From Streptomyces sp. 11x1 (GTDB taxonomy: Bacteria; Actinomycetota; Actinomycetes; Streptomycetales; Streptomycetaceae), in the NCBI RefSeq assembly GCF_032598905.1, contig NZ_CP122458.1:4427001-4491000 (forward strand): 64,000 nucleotides of DNA, written 5' to 3'. Each line of letters begins with the position of its first letter. Position 1 is the first letter of the stretch. Below the pieces are notes generated by a model. That model saw nothing but the letters and a program-made list of their open reading frames with translations, had not been told where the DNA came from and did no database searches. The position numbers and the translations under genes were made by a program. This document shows, piece by piece, positions 27,113 to 35,316 of the stretch.

Positions 27113-27139
27113 CCACCTGATCGAGAGAGGTGCATCACC

Positions 27140-27376
27140 TTGTCCGCCCACTGCATGCTGACCGGCGCCCAGCCCGGCTTCGGCAACCGCATCTCGCACT
27201 CCCACCGGCGTACGTCCCGCCGCTTCGACCCCAACATCCAGTCCAAGCGGTACTGGCTGCCCAGCGAGAACCGCCATGTGCGGCTGCGGCTGAGCACGAA
27301 GGGAATCAAGACCGTGGACGTCATCGGCGTCGAGGCCGCGGTCGCGCGGATCCGCGCGCGCGGCGTGAAGATCTGA
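27140..27376 (+). CDS. rpmB: 50S ribosomal protein L28, zinc-independent paralogue
   Basis: The 78-residue protein has the L28 core [21 protein letters not shown] and [16 protein letters not shown]. The zinc motif is degenerate: canonical CxxCG is replaced by CMLTG, keeping one cysteine. TTG start at 27140 with AGAGAGG upstream. First gene of the plus-strand arm, 27 bp after the Zur-box, followed after 15 bp by rpsN. Confidence 0.93.
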   Translation: MSAHCMLTGAQPGFGNRISHSHRRTSRRFDPNIQSKRYWLPSENRHVRLRLSTKGIKTVDVIGVEAAVARIRARGVKI

Positions 27377-27391
27377 GGAGCTGAGGAGCCG

Positions 27392-27697
27392 ATGGCGAAG
27401 AAGAGCAAGATCGCGAAGAACGAGAAGCGCCGGGAGATCGTCGCGCGGTACGCCGAGCGGCGGGCCGCGCTGAAGGAGATCATCCGGCGGCCGTCCGCTT
27501 CGGACGCCGAGCGCGAGGCCGCCCAGCGGGAGCTGCGCGCCCAGCCGCGCGACGCCAGCGCGACCCGCGTCCGCAACCGGGACCAGGTGGACGGCCGCCC
27601 CCGCGGGCACTTCCGCAAGTTCGGGCTGTCCCGGGTGAGCCTGCGGGAGCAGGCGCACGCGGGGTATCTGCCAGGGGTGCGGAAGTCTTCCTGGTAG
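27392..27697 (+). CDS. rpsN: 30S ribosomal protein S14, zinc-independent paralogue
   Basis: A 101-residue long-form S14: [20 protein letters not shown] at the start and [20 protein letters not shown] near the end. The short zinc-binding form would have 61 residues with CxxC pairs, absent here. A GAGGAGCTGAGGAG Shine-Dalgarno precedes ATG 27392. Probably co-transcribed with rpmB and Zur-controlled. Confidence 0.94.
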   Translation: MAKKSKIAKNEKRREIVARYAERRAALKEIIRRPSASDAEREAAQRELRAQPRDASATRVRNRDQVDGRPRGHFRKFGLSRVSLREQAHAGYLPGVRKSSW

Positions 27698-27882
27698 GGG
27701 GTGGGGGCGGGGGCGGCCTGGGCCTGCCTGCCGCTGGGGGCAGAGTGCCCCAGGGGTTACCGGGGCGTCCCGTCCTTCCCGGAGTTCTCACAGTTCCCGG
27801 CCGTCTGGCACCGAGGCGCTGCTGGTAGCTTGCCGCTGTCGCCGCGGCGACCGGATCCGGCCACAGCTTTGGGAGACCTCCA

Positions 27883-28446
27883 GTGACTACGGTGACCGCG
27901 GCGACCACCGCGCAGACGGCAAGGCCCGCGACCAGGGATTCCTTCGCGAGCCGGCGCATACGCGTCGTGGCCGCGGCGGCGGGGCTCACGGCCGCGCTCG
28001 TGCTGACCGGGTGCAGCGGCGGCAGTGACGACGGTGGCGACTCCGGGAGCAAGGAGTCGTCCGCCGCCCCGAAGCCGTCGGACGGCGCGGACAGCGGCGG
28101 CTCCGGTGACTCCTCCGGCGCCGAGACCGAACTCCAGGGCAACTGGCTGGCCACGACCGGCGGCAAGCCGGTCGCCCTGTTCGTCAATGGCGCGGAGGTC
28201 GCCGTCTTCGTGGGCACCTCCGTGTGCAGCGGCAAGGTCTCCGACGAGGCGAACATGCAGATGATCAGCCTCAAGTGCCAGGACGGCAGTGACGCCCGCA
28301 CCGAGGGCATGGTGGACAAGGTGAGCGCCAAGTCCCTCACGATCACCTGGGAGGGTGGCGTCGGCGAGGAGACGTTCCGGAAGGCGGAGGGGTCGATGCC
28401 GTCCGGGCTGCCGACGGATCTGCCCACGGCGAGCGCGGGGTCGTAG
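27883..28446 (+). CDS. putative lipoprotein
   Basis: A 187-residue protein with a long, basic signal region (SRRIRVVAAAAGLTAALVLTGC) ending in lipobox LTGC near residue 45, so probably anchored on the outer membrane face. A flexible Ser/Gly/Asp/Lys linker follows, then a beta-rich domain with VALFVNGAEVAVFVG and one possible disulphide (VCSG / LKCQ). GTG 27883 has GGGAGA upstream. I do not recognise a function. The next gene is another lipoprotein of similar architecture. Confidence 0.82.
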   Translation: MTTVTAATTAQTARPATRDSFASRRIRVVAAAAGLTAALVLTGCSGGSDDGGDSGSKESSAAPKPSDGADSGGSGDSSGAETELQGNWLATTGGKPVALFVNGAEVAVFVGTSVCSGKVSDEANMQMISLKCQDGSDARTEGMVDKVSAKSLTITWEGGVGEETFRKAEGSMPSGLPTDLPTASAGS

Positions 28447-28716
28447 GCCGGTTCGGGCGGGGAGGCCGGGCTAAACGGGAGGGGCGGGGACGGACGCCTC
28501 GACTTCGGGCGCCGGGCCGTGGAGCTGTCCGAGCCGGGGCCGTGGAGTCGTCTTCGGGTGGTGGGGATGTGGGGCTGTGGAATGGGCCTCGCTCGGCGGC
28601 CGGGTCGTAGATCATGTGTGGGATGGGCCGCGGAACCTCCGGGTTCGGTGGCCCGTTCGCACTTTCACATCGCCGCCGGCTGTGCCGTGACAGCCACGAA
28701 CTCCACCGGGAACACC

Positions 28717-29280
28717 ATGCGCACCGCTCCGACCGCCATCGCCGCCGCCCTTCTCGCGGCCCTCACCCTGACCGCCTGCAGCGGGAGTGACGGGGGTGAC
28801 GGCGGGGACGACGGCAAGACCGGTGCCGCCGCCACCACCGAGAGCGCCCGGGAGGGCGCGTGCACGGCCGCGCGGGTCGGCCTGGAACTCGGGCCCAGCA
28901 GTGCGGCACCGGCCGCCGGGGACGAGGGGGCCGTCCCGGTCACCGTCACCAACAAGGGCGACGCGGCCTGCACGTTGAAGGGCCTCGCCGGGGTCGATCT
29001 GTTCGCCGGCGACAAGTCGTGGGCGCTCAAGCCGCAGGAGGGCGCGTCCGAGGACACCGAGGTGAAGCTGGCGGGCGGCCAGTCGGTGAGCTTCTCCATC
29101 TCCTACGTGCGCGGGGTCGCCGGTGACGCGGAGAAGAGTGCCGCCGTGGACGAGCTGAAGCTGGCCCTGCCCGGCGACAGCAAGGTCAGCAGCTTCAAGT
29201 GGCCGGACGCCGAGGTCGCGGTGAAGTCCGAGAGCACGTTGGAGGCGACGGTGGGGCCGTTCCTGCCGGTGGGCGACTGA
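28717..29280 (+). CDS. DUF4232-type lipoprotein
   Basis: A 187-residue lipoprotein with signal AAALLAALTLTACSG (lipobox LTAC) and an acidic Gly/Asp linker. The beta-sandwich domain has LELGPSSAAPAAGDEGAVPV, NKGDAACTLKGLAGVDLF and a Cys pair (EGACTA / AACTLKG), typical of DUF4232 secreted proteins. ATG 28717 follows GGGA nine bases upstream; the open frame from 28519 is not credible because it would bury the signal peptide. Role unknown. Confidence 0.82.
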   Translation: MRTAPTAIAAALLAALTLTACSGSDGGDGGDDGKTGAAATTESAREGACTAARVGLELGPSSAAPAAGDEGAVPVTVTNKGDAACTLKGLAGVDLFAGDKSWALKPQEGASEDTEVKLAGGQSVSFSISYVRGVAGDAEKSAAVDELKLALPGDSKVSSFKWPDAEVAVKSESTLEATVGPFLPVGD

Positions 29281-29788
29281 GTCGTCGAGGCCACGCATGC
29301 CGGCGGGCGGGCGGCTGAGTCCTGGGGCCGAACGGGGCCCCGTCAGTGCCGAGGTCGGGCCGGGGCGGAGTCGGGGACGGCATCCGTGCCCCAGCCCGGG
29401 TCGTGCCGCCGGGGTCGCACGCGGAGCCGGCGGCTTCGGCGGCGCCTGGGCGGGCCGGAGGCAGGTGCGGGGCACGAGTCAGGGCCGGTTCCCAAGCCGG
29501 CGCCGGTTTCCGGGGCAGTGTGCCCGACCCGGGTCATGACGGCAGCCGGGGGCGGTCACGACTCCAGGGGCGGTCCCGGGTCCGGACCGATTCCCGGACC
29601 GGCGGCGCCAGTGACGGGTCAGCGCCCAGCCCGGTCATTCCGGTAGCCGGGGGCGCGCCCTGACCTCGGCACGGTCGGGCCGGGCCCGCGCCATGAGTCC
29701 AGCCGCGGGGCACGACGCCTGGTGCGGGGCACGAGTCAGGGCCGGTTCCCAAGCCGGCGCCGGCTTCCGGGGCAGTGCCTGGCCCGGG
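29281..29788. repeat. GC-rich non-coding region with long direct repeats
   Basis: A 57-bp near-exact repeat occupies 29464-29520 and 29721-29777 (one mismatch). A 33-bp exact repeat (beginning gtcattccggtagccggggg) lies at 29634-29666 and 29788-29820, the second copy covering the end of the DUF2786 gene. A third, diverged copy is near 29535. No coding sequence is supported. Confidence 0.8.
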
Positions 29789-31012
29789 TCATTCCGGTAG
29801 CCGGGGGCGCGCCCTGACCTGGGCGCGGTCTGCTGCTTCCGCGCCCTGTTGCCAGCCGGCGAGGTCGCTGACGCCTCGGACTCGGGTGGTCACCGTGTCC
29901 GGGAACATCCGGCTGAACTCGTCGTGGACGGCCACGTCGCGGGCGGCGAGGACGGGCAGCAGGTCCTGGTCGGAGCCGCCGACCCCACCCGCGCCCCCGG
30001 CCTCCGCCTCGGCGGCCCGCGCCTCGGCGACCTGGGCCTCGGCCACCGCCGCCAGCCGGTCGCCGATGCGGTGGGCGTAGGCGGCCAGGAACGACTGCCG
30101 GAAGGTCTTGGTCCGCTTGCGGCCGCCCTTGCGCTGGGCCGCCTCCGCCTTGGTCATGGCGGTGGTGGCCTGGACGAGGAGCGAGGTGTGCAGCAGCTCG
30201 ACCACCTCCAGGTCGGCCTCGAAGCCGACCACCGTGGAGAAGCCGAGGGCCTCGTTCCACACGGCCTCGCAGCGGTTGGCCCGGGCGACCGCGTCGAGGA
30301 GGATCGCCTTGGCCGTCTCGTACGGCGGGTCGACGCCGATCCGGCACGCGCCGGGCGCGTCCTTGCTGTGCGCGCGGGCCGCGAGCAGCGCCTCGTCGAT
30401 GCTGTGCCGCGCCATCAGCTCCTGCGCCTTCGCGCTGAGCGCCTCCGCCTCCTCCGGGAATCCGGTCGCCTCCGCCTTCGCGAGGAGCGCGCGGATCCGG
30501 CTGAGCATGCGGGACTCGGGGTGGGGCGAGTTCTTGGCCGCGCCGGCGTCCCGTGGACGGTCCAGGGGCTCGACGGTGGGCAGGCGCAGGAGGAGGCGGT
30601 ACAGCTCCAGGGCGGTGGTGGCCTGGGAGAAGCGGTCCGCGCGGGTGGGATGCGCGGCGAGGTCCCTGATCTCGTCGAGCTGGGCGGCCCAGCGCGGACC
30701 GGGAGGTTGGGGGCGGCCGCCCGTCCGCGCGGTCCCGTGCTCCCCGGCGGCGGACTCGTGCTCCTCGACGACGAGGCGCGCGAGGAGCCGCACGTGCTCG
30801 TCCTCCAGCTCACGCCGCGCGAACCGGACGACATCGGCGGGCTGCCAGCCCCGCCGCCATGCCCCGGCAACGAACTCCCGCCCACGCCGGGCCAGTTCGG
30901 CGTCGGCCGCCGGGTCGGCGGCGAGCAGGGAGGCGCCGCTGTCGAGGGCGGCGTCGGTGTCGGCGTAGAGCGCGGCCTCGAAGGCGCGGTCCACCGTGCT
31001 GGTCGTACTCAC
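29789..31012 (-). CDS. DUF2786 domain protein
   Basis: A 407-residue protein. The DUF2786 core is IRALLAKAEATGFPEEAEAL, then SAKAQELMARHSIDEALLA, followed by a DUF7168-like region (VGFEADLEVVELLHTSLLVQ). No signal or membrane helix. Function unknown. GTG start at 31012. Its last codons and TGA stop lie inside the 33-bp direct repeat, so the C-terminus (QVRARPRLPE) may be repeat-derived rather than ancestral. It is divergent from the ABC ATPase gene. Confidence 0.8.
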   Translation of the reverse strand: MSTTSTVDRAFEAALYADTDAALDSGASLLAADPAADAELARRGREFVAGAWRRGWQPADVVRFARRELEDEHVRLLARLVVEEHESAAGEHGTARTGGRPQPPGPRWAAQLDEIRDLAAHPTRADRFSQATTALELYRLLLRLPTVEPLDRPRDAGAAKNSPHPESRMLSRIRALLAKAEATGFPEEAEALSAKAQELMARHSIDEALLAARAHSKDAPGACRIGVDPPYETAKAILLDAVARANRCEAVWNEALGFSTVVGFEADLEVVELLHTSLLVQATTAMTKAEAAQRKGGRKRTKTFRQSFLAAYAHRIGDRLAAVAEAQVAEARAAEAEAGGAGGVGGSDQDLLPVLAARDVAVHDEFSRMFPDTVTTRVRGVSDLAGWQQGAEAADRAQVRARPRLPE

Positions 31013-31143
31013 GTGTTCGATCGTGTCATGGGGTGGGGCGGGGTTCCGGTGCGGGGATTCCGGCCGGGGTAGGGCTGGCCCTACCCCCAGGACGCCCTCC
31101 AGGGGTCGTGCGCGGGCGGGGGCCCGGACGGTTCGCTGAGGGC

Positions 31144-32094
31144 ATGACCACGGTGGAGACAGACAGGGCCTCGGCGGAGGCGGGCGGGGTGTCGGCGGAG
31201 GCAGGCAAGGTGTCCGCGGGGGTGGGTACGGTCTCGGCCGGGACGGGCCGGAGTCCGGCCGGTCCCGGTGAGGATGGGGCTGGGCACGGGGCAGGGCACG
31301 GAGAGCCGGGGGGTGCGGCGGTACGCGTACGGGGGCTGCGGCGGGCCTACGGGGACGTCATCGCCCTCGACGGGGTGGACCTGGACTTCGGGGTCGGGAC
31401 CTTCACCGCGGTGATGGGGCCTTCGGGGTCGGGGAAGTCGACGCTGTTGCAGTGCGCGGCGGGGCTGGACCGGCCGTCGGGCGGGACCGTGCGGGTCGAC
31501 GGCGTGGAGCTGGCGGGGCTGAGCGAGAGGCGGCTGACGCTGCTGCGCCGGGACCGGATCGGATTCGTCTTCCAGGCCTTCAACCTCCTCCCCTCCCTGA
31601 CCGCCGCGCAGAACGTCGCCCTGCCGCTGCGGCTCGCCGGGCGCCGCCCCTCGCGGGGTGCGGTACGCGAGGCCCTGGCCCGGGTGGGGCTGGCCGAGCG
31701 GGCCGGACACCGGCCGGCACAGCTGTCCGGCGGGCAGCAGCAGCGGGTCGCCCTGGCCCGCGCGCTGATCACCCGGCCCGCTGTTCTCTTCGGGGACGAG
31801 CCCACCGGGGCACTGGACACCACGACCAGCCGTGAAGTGCTGTGCCTGTTGCGGGAGTTGGTGGACCGGGAGAGACAGACCACGGTCATGGTGACCCACG
31901 ATCCGGTGGCCGCGTCGTACGCGGACCGGGTGGTGTTCCTGGTCGACGGGCGGGTGAGCGGCGAACTGGTCCGGCCGTCGGTCGAGGCGGTGGCCGCGCG
32001 CATGGCGGGGCTGGAGCGGGCGGCGACGCCGGGGCGGGCCGCGGGGCTGGAGCGGGCTGCGGGTGACGGGGTCGCCGGAGGCGTGACGTGCTGA
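31144..32094 (+). CDS. LolD/MacB-type ABC transporter ATP-binding protein
   Basis: Walker A GPSGSGKST, Q-loop VFQAFNLLPSLTAAQNV, signature QLSGGQQQRVALARAL, Walker B VLFGDEPTGALDTTTSR and H-loop VMVTHDPVAASYADRVVF are all present. The 316-residue protein has a 65-residue N-terminal low-complexity leader of repeated SAEAG/SAGVG/SAGTG units before the ATPase core, and a second one (LERAATPGRAAGLERAA) at the C-terminus. ATG 31144. It overlaps the permease by 7 bp. Such pairs usually drive mechanotransmission or lipid/peptide extrusion. Confidence 0.92.
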   Translation: MTTVETDRASAEAGGVSAEAGKVSAGVGTVSAGTGRSPAGPGEDGAGHGAGHGEPGGAAVRVRGLRRAYGDVIALDGVDLDFGVGTFTAVMGPSGSGKSTLLQCAAGLDRPSGGTVRVDGVELAGLSERRLTLLRRDRIGFVFQAFNLLPSLTAAQNVALPLRLAGRRPSRGAVREALARVGLAERAGHRPAQLSGGQQQRVALARALITRPAVLFGDEPTGALDTTTSREVLCLLRELVDRERQTTVMVTHDPVAASYADRVVFLVDGRVSGELVRPSVEAVAARMAGLERAATPGRAAGLERAAGDGVAGGVTC

Positions 32095-34295
32095 CTCTGT
32101 CGTCGTTGCGTACGCGGTGGGCCGCGTTGGTCGGGTCGTTCGTCGCCGTGACGGTGGGGGTCGGGGTGATGACGGCCATGGGTCTGGGGCTCGCGGCGTC
32201 GCTCGATCCGCCCGCGCGTGCGCCGGAGCGTTTCGACTCCTCCCCCGTGGTGGTGGCGGGCCAGGACAGACTCACGGTGGAGGTGCGGCGGGGCCCTGGC
32301 ACGGCCAGGGTGTCGCAGAAGCTGGTCCGTCCACACCCTGTGGACAAGCGTTTGCTGGCGGAACTGCGGAAGCTGGGGCCGGTGACGACGGGCGCGGGCG
32401 GGACGGACGCGACCGACTCCGACGCGGCCGGGGCGGACACGGGCGGGGTGGACGCGGTCGGGGTGGACGCGTCCGTGGCCGAGGTGCGGGCCGTGGTCGG
32501 AGAGCGGGCGCGCGTGGTGGCCGGTGACGCCCGGCGGCAGGTGGACCCGTCGTACGAGCGGGACGCGCAGGCGCTGGTCGCCGTGAACTCGCTGCTGGGG
32601 ACGGCCGGCGGGGTCGCCGCGTTCGTCTCGGTGTTCGTGACGGCGTCCACGTTCGCGTTCGTGGTGGCACTGCGCAGACGGGAGTTCGGACTGCTGCGGA
32701 TGGCGGGCGCGACCCCGGGCCAGGTACGGCGGCTGCTGCTCGGCGAAGCCGTGGCGGTGGGGCTCGTGGCGTCCGGCGCCGGGTGCGCGCTGGGGGCGTG
32801 GGGGGCGCCGCTGCTGGTACGGGAGTTGGTGGACGGCGGGGTGGCGCCGTCGTGGTTCGCGGTGCCGGGCGCGGTCGTGTGGCCGTATCACCTGGCCTTC
32901 TGGACGGGGGTGTCGGTGGCCCTGGCGGGGGCGTGGGTGGCGGCGCGGCGGGCCGGGCGGACCGGGCCCGTGGAGGCGTTGCGCGAGGCGTCCGTGGACA
33001 CGGGGGTGCTGCCGCTGTCCCGCCGGGTGATCGGTGGCGTGCTGCTGGTGGGTGGACTGGGGTTGCTGGCCTGGAAGGTGGGGACGGACCCCGCCGAGCT
33101 GCTGAAGCGGAAGACGTACACCACCCAGCCGATGCTGCTGATCACGGCCGTGGCCGCGCTCGCGCCGCTGCTCGTACGGCCGGTCGTACGGCTGGTGGGT
33201 GCGGCGCTGCCCGGGGCCGTCGGGCTGTTGATCAGGGAGAACGCGGCCATGTCCGTACGCCGTACCGCGGCCGTCGCCGCGCCGGTGCTGGTGACCGTCG
33301 CGCTGGCCGGATCGCTGCTGGGGGCCGCCGGGACGGTCGCCGGGGCGAAGGGCGCGGAGGCGGCGGCACGGACCGGGGCGGACTTCGTCATCACGGGTGA
33401 GGCGGGAACGGGGCTGCGGGACGAGGCGGTGCGGGACGCCGTCGGGGACGGGGCGACGGTGGTCGGGTCCGCTCCCACCGCCGTGTACGTCGTGGAGGAC
33501 GGGACCGCGCTCGTGCGGTCCGAGGCGCGGGCGGTGACGGACGCGGCGGCGCTCGCGACGGTGTCGCGGTTGCCGGTGGTCGCCGGTGACGTGCGGGATC
33601 TCGACGACCGCTCGATCGTCGTGAACGAGGAGTGGGAGCGGAACGAGGTCGGCGAGAGCGTACGGGTGTGGCTCGGGGACGGACGGCCGGTACGGCTGCG
33701 GATCGCGGCGGTGCTCGCGGAGGGGACCGGGGACAACGGAGCGTATGTGACGGCCGCGAACGCGGGTGGGGCGGTGGTGGACCGGGTCGAGGTGCGGGTC
33801 GCTCCGCGCGGGAGCGGGATGGAGCGGGCCGGCGCGGCGGCGGCGCTGGAAGGGCGGTCGGAGCGGGCCGGCTGGACCGTGCGGTCGGCCGGGGAGTGGC
33901 TCGCGGCGAACCGTCCCGGCACGAAGGCGCACACCCGGCTGGGGTTTGCCGTGGTGCTGGGGATCGCGCTCGTGTACGCGGGGATCTCGCTGGCCGGGAC
34001 GTTGTTGATGGCCACGTCGGCGCGGGGCGCGGAGCTGCGGTCGCTGCGGCTGGCGGGGGCGACGCGGGGGCAGGTGCGGGTGGTCGTGGTGGGTGAGGCG
34101 CTGGCCGCGATCGCGGTGGGCGTGCTGCTGGGGGTCGCGGTCACGGCGGTGAACCTGGCCGGTGTGGCGGGGGCGTTGGGGGTGCTGTCGGCGCCGGTGG
34201 GTGTGGCGGTGCCGTGGGAGGTGCTCGGCGCGTGCGTGGGGGCGTGCGTGGGAGTGGGTGGGGTGGTGGCGGTGGCGAGCGCCGGGGTGAGGTAG
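32088..34295 (+). CDS. FtsX-like ABC transporter permease
   Basis: A 735-residue protein with an N-terminal helix (LVGSFVAVTVGVGVMTAMGLG), three helices near 180-300, a second cluster mid-protein, and a final FtsX domain (SLAGTLLMATSARGAELRSLRLAGATRGQV). The first extracytoplasmic segment contains an acidic Asp/Ala/Gly stretch (GTDATDSDAAGADTGGVDAV). The start GTG 32088 overlaps the ATPase stop. Partner of the LolD-type ATPase; substrate unknown. Confidence 0.9.
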   Translation: MLTLSSLRTRWAALVGSFVAVTVGVGVMTAMGLGLAASLDPPARAPERFDSSPVVVAGQDRLTVEVRRGPGTARVSQKLVRPHPVDKRLLAELRKLGPVTTGAGGTDATDSDAAGADTGGVDAVGVDASVAEVRAVVGERARVVAGDARRQVDPSYERDAQALVAVNSLLGTAGGVAAFVSVFVTASTFAFVVALRRREFGLLRMAGATPGQVRRLLLGEAVAVGLVASGAGCALGAWGAPLLVRELVDGGVAPSWFAVPGAVVWPYHLAFWTGVSVALAGAWVAARRAGRTGPVEALREASVDTGVLPLSRRVIGGVLLVGGLGLLAWKVGTDPAELLKRKTYTTQPMLLITAVAALAPLLVRPVVRLVGAALPGAVGLLIRENAAMSVRRTAAVAAPVLVTVALAGSLLGAAGTVAGAKGAEAAARTGADFVITGEAGTGLRDEAVRDAVGDGATVVGSAPTAVYVVEDGTALVRSEARAVTDAAALATVSRLPVVAGDVRDLDDRSIVVNEEWERNEVGESVRVWLGDGRPVRLRIAAVLAEGTGDNGAYVTAANAGGAVVDRVEVRVAPRGSGMERAGAAAALEGRSERAGWTVRSAGEWLAANRPGTKAHTRLGFAVVLGIALVYAGISLAGTLLMATSARGAELRSLRLAGATRGQVRVVVVGEALAAIAVGVLLGVAVTAVNLAGVAGALGVLSAPVGVAVPWEVLGACVGACVGVGGVVAVASAGVR

Positions 34296-34344
34296 CAGGG
34301 AGGGGGTGGGGGGTGGGTGCGGTTGGGGGGCGTGTGCGGGTGGG

Positions 34345-34390
34345 GTGTGGCTGGGCGCGCCGTTCCTCGCGCCCCTTACGGGGCCTCTCG
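34345..34390. repeat. dispersed GC-rich hairpin repeat, degenerate copy E
   Basis: Recognisable as gtgtggctgggcgcgc followed by tcgcgccccttacggggcc, with an internal gcccc/ggggc stem. It lies 50 bp after the permease stop; a terminator role is plausible. Confidence 0.55.
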
Positions 34391-34431
34391 CGCGGCGGCG
34401 GGTGTGAGGGCGTGGCCGGTGCAGACCGGGC

Positions 34432-34477
34432 GTCAACTTCGGGTTGACACGCCAGGAGCGTCAACCTACGGTTGACA
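34432..34477 (+). promoter_or_regulatory. promoter with twin dyad operators and leaderless start
   Basis: TTGACA (34444-34449), a 17-bp spacer and TACGGT (34467-34472) form a good -35/-10 pair. The following ATG at 34479 is six bases after the -10, so the mRNA is probably leaderless. Two dyads, gtcaac-ttcgg-gttgac (34432-34448) and gtcaac-ctacg-gttgac (34460-34476), overlap the two elements with 28-bp spacing. Confidence 0.72.
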
Positions 34478-34478
34478 C

Positions 34479-35237
34479 ATGACGACGAATCCTCGAGTCA
34501 CCTCCTCCATCCGTCTCGACGAACTCATCGAAGCCATCAAGAAGGTGCACCCGGAACCGCTCGACCAGCTCCAGGACGCGGTGATCGCCGCGGACCACCT
34601 CGGTGACGTGGCCGACCATCTGATCGGCCACTTCGTGGACCAGGCCCGGCGTTCGGGCGCGTCCTGGACGGACATCGGGCGGAGCATGGGGGTCACCCGA
34701 CAGGCCGCGCAGAAGCGGTTCGTGCCGAAGGCCGAGAACGACCTCGACGCCAGCCAGGGCTTCAGCCGCTTCACCCCCCGCGCCCGGAACGTGGTCACGG
34801 CCGCGCACAGCGAGGGCAAGGCCGCCGGTGCCGTCGAAGGGCTGCCCGCCCACCTCGTCCTCGGGCTCCTCGCCGAGCCGGACGGGCTAGGGGCCAAGGC
34901 GCTCGTCGCCCAGGGCCTCTCCCCCGAGGCCGTACGGGACGCCGCCACCGCCGTCCTGCCGCCGGCCGCCGCCGAGGTCCCCGAGCTCATCCCCTACGGG
35001 CCCGACGCCAAGAAGGTCCTCGAACTCACCTTCCGCGAGGCCCTCCGCCTCGGCCACAACTACATCGGCACCGAGCACATCCTCCTCGCCCTCCTGGAGT
35101 TCGAGAACGGGCAGGGAGTGCTCAGCGGCCTCGGCGTCACCAAGGAGGCCACCGAGGCGAACGTGACCGAGGCGCTCCAGACACTCCAGGCCCTCATGCA
35201 GGAGCAGGGCCAGGGGCAGGACGGCAAGCAGGCATAG
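34479..35237 (+). CDS. Clp N-domain protein with helix-turn-helix
   Basis: A 252-residue protein. Residues about 45-80 resemble a helix-turn-helix (SGASWTDIGRSMGVTRQAAQ). Residues about 90-240 hold two Clp_N repeats (FTPRARNVVTAAHSEGKAAG and LTFREALRLGHNYIGTEHIL), the adaptor/substrate-binding fold of ClpC, with no AAA+ domain. The tail is Gln/Gly rich. Homologues may act as Clp regulators or adaptors. The twin operators over its own promoter suggest autoregulation, tied to misfolded-protein or protease status; that is inference. Confidence 0.87.
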   Translation: MTTNPRVTSSIRLDELIEAIKKVHPEPLDQLQDAVIAADHLGDVADHLIGHFVDQARRSGASWTDIGRSMGVTRQAAQKRFVPKAENDLDASQGFSRFTPRARNVVTAAHSEGKAAGAVEGLPAHLVLGLLAEPDGLGAKALVAQGLSPEAVRDAATAVLPPAAAEVPELIPYGPDAKKVLELTFREALRLGHNYIGTEHILLALLEFENGQGVLSGLGVTKEATEANVTEALQTLQALMQEQGQGQDGKQA

Positions 35238-35316
35238 GGGCCGGGGGCGGTGGGTGTGCCGTGGGTCGGGTCGCGTCGCCCGGCGGTTGTCAGACCCCCC
35301 TGTCACACTCGCACCC

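Noticed and set aside
29464-29820. CRISPR array
   Set aside because: Repeats are few, long, irregularly spaced and interleaved, with no cas genes; they are direct duplications.
31144-32094. ABC ATPase assigned to FtsE
   Set aside because: Length, the low-complexity leader and the large two-cluster permease fit LolD/MacB-type exporters, not the cell-division FtsE pair.
31347-34436. 1029-codon minus-strand open frame
   Set aside because: It mirrors the ABC ATPase and FtsX permease and its composition (His/Pro/Arg) is typical of antisense frames.
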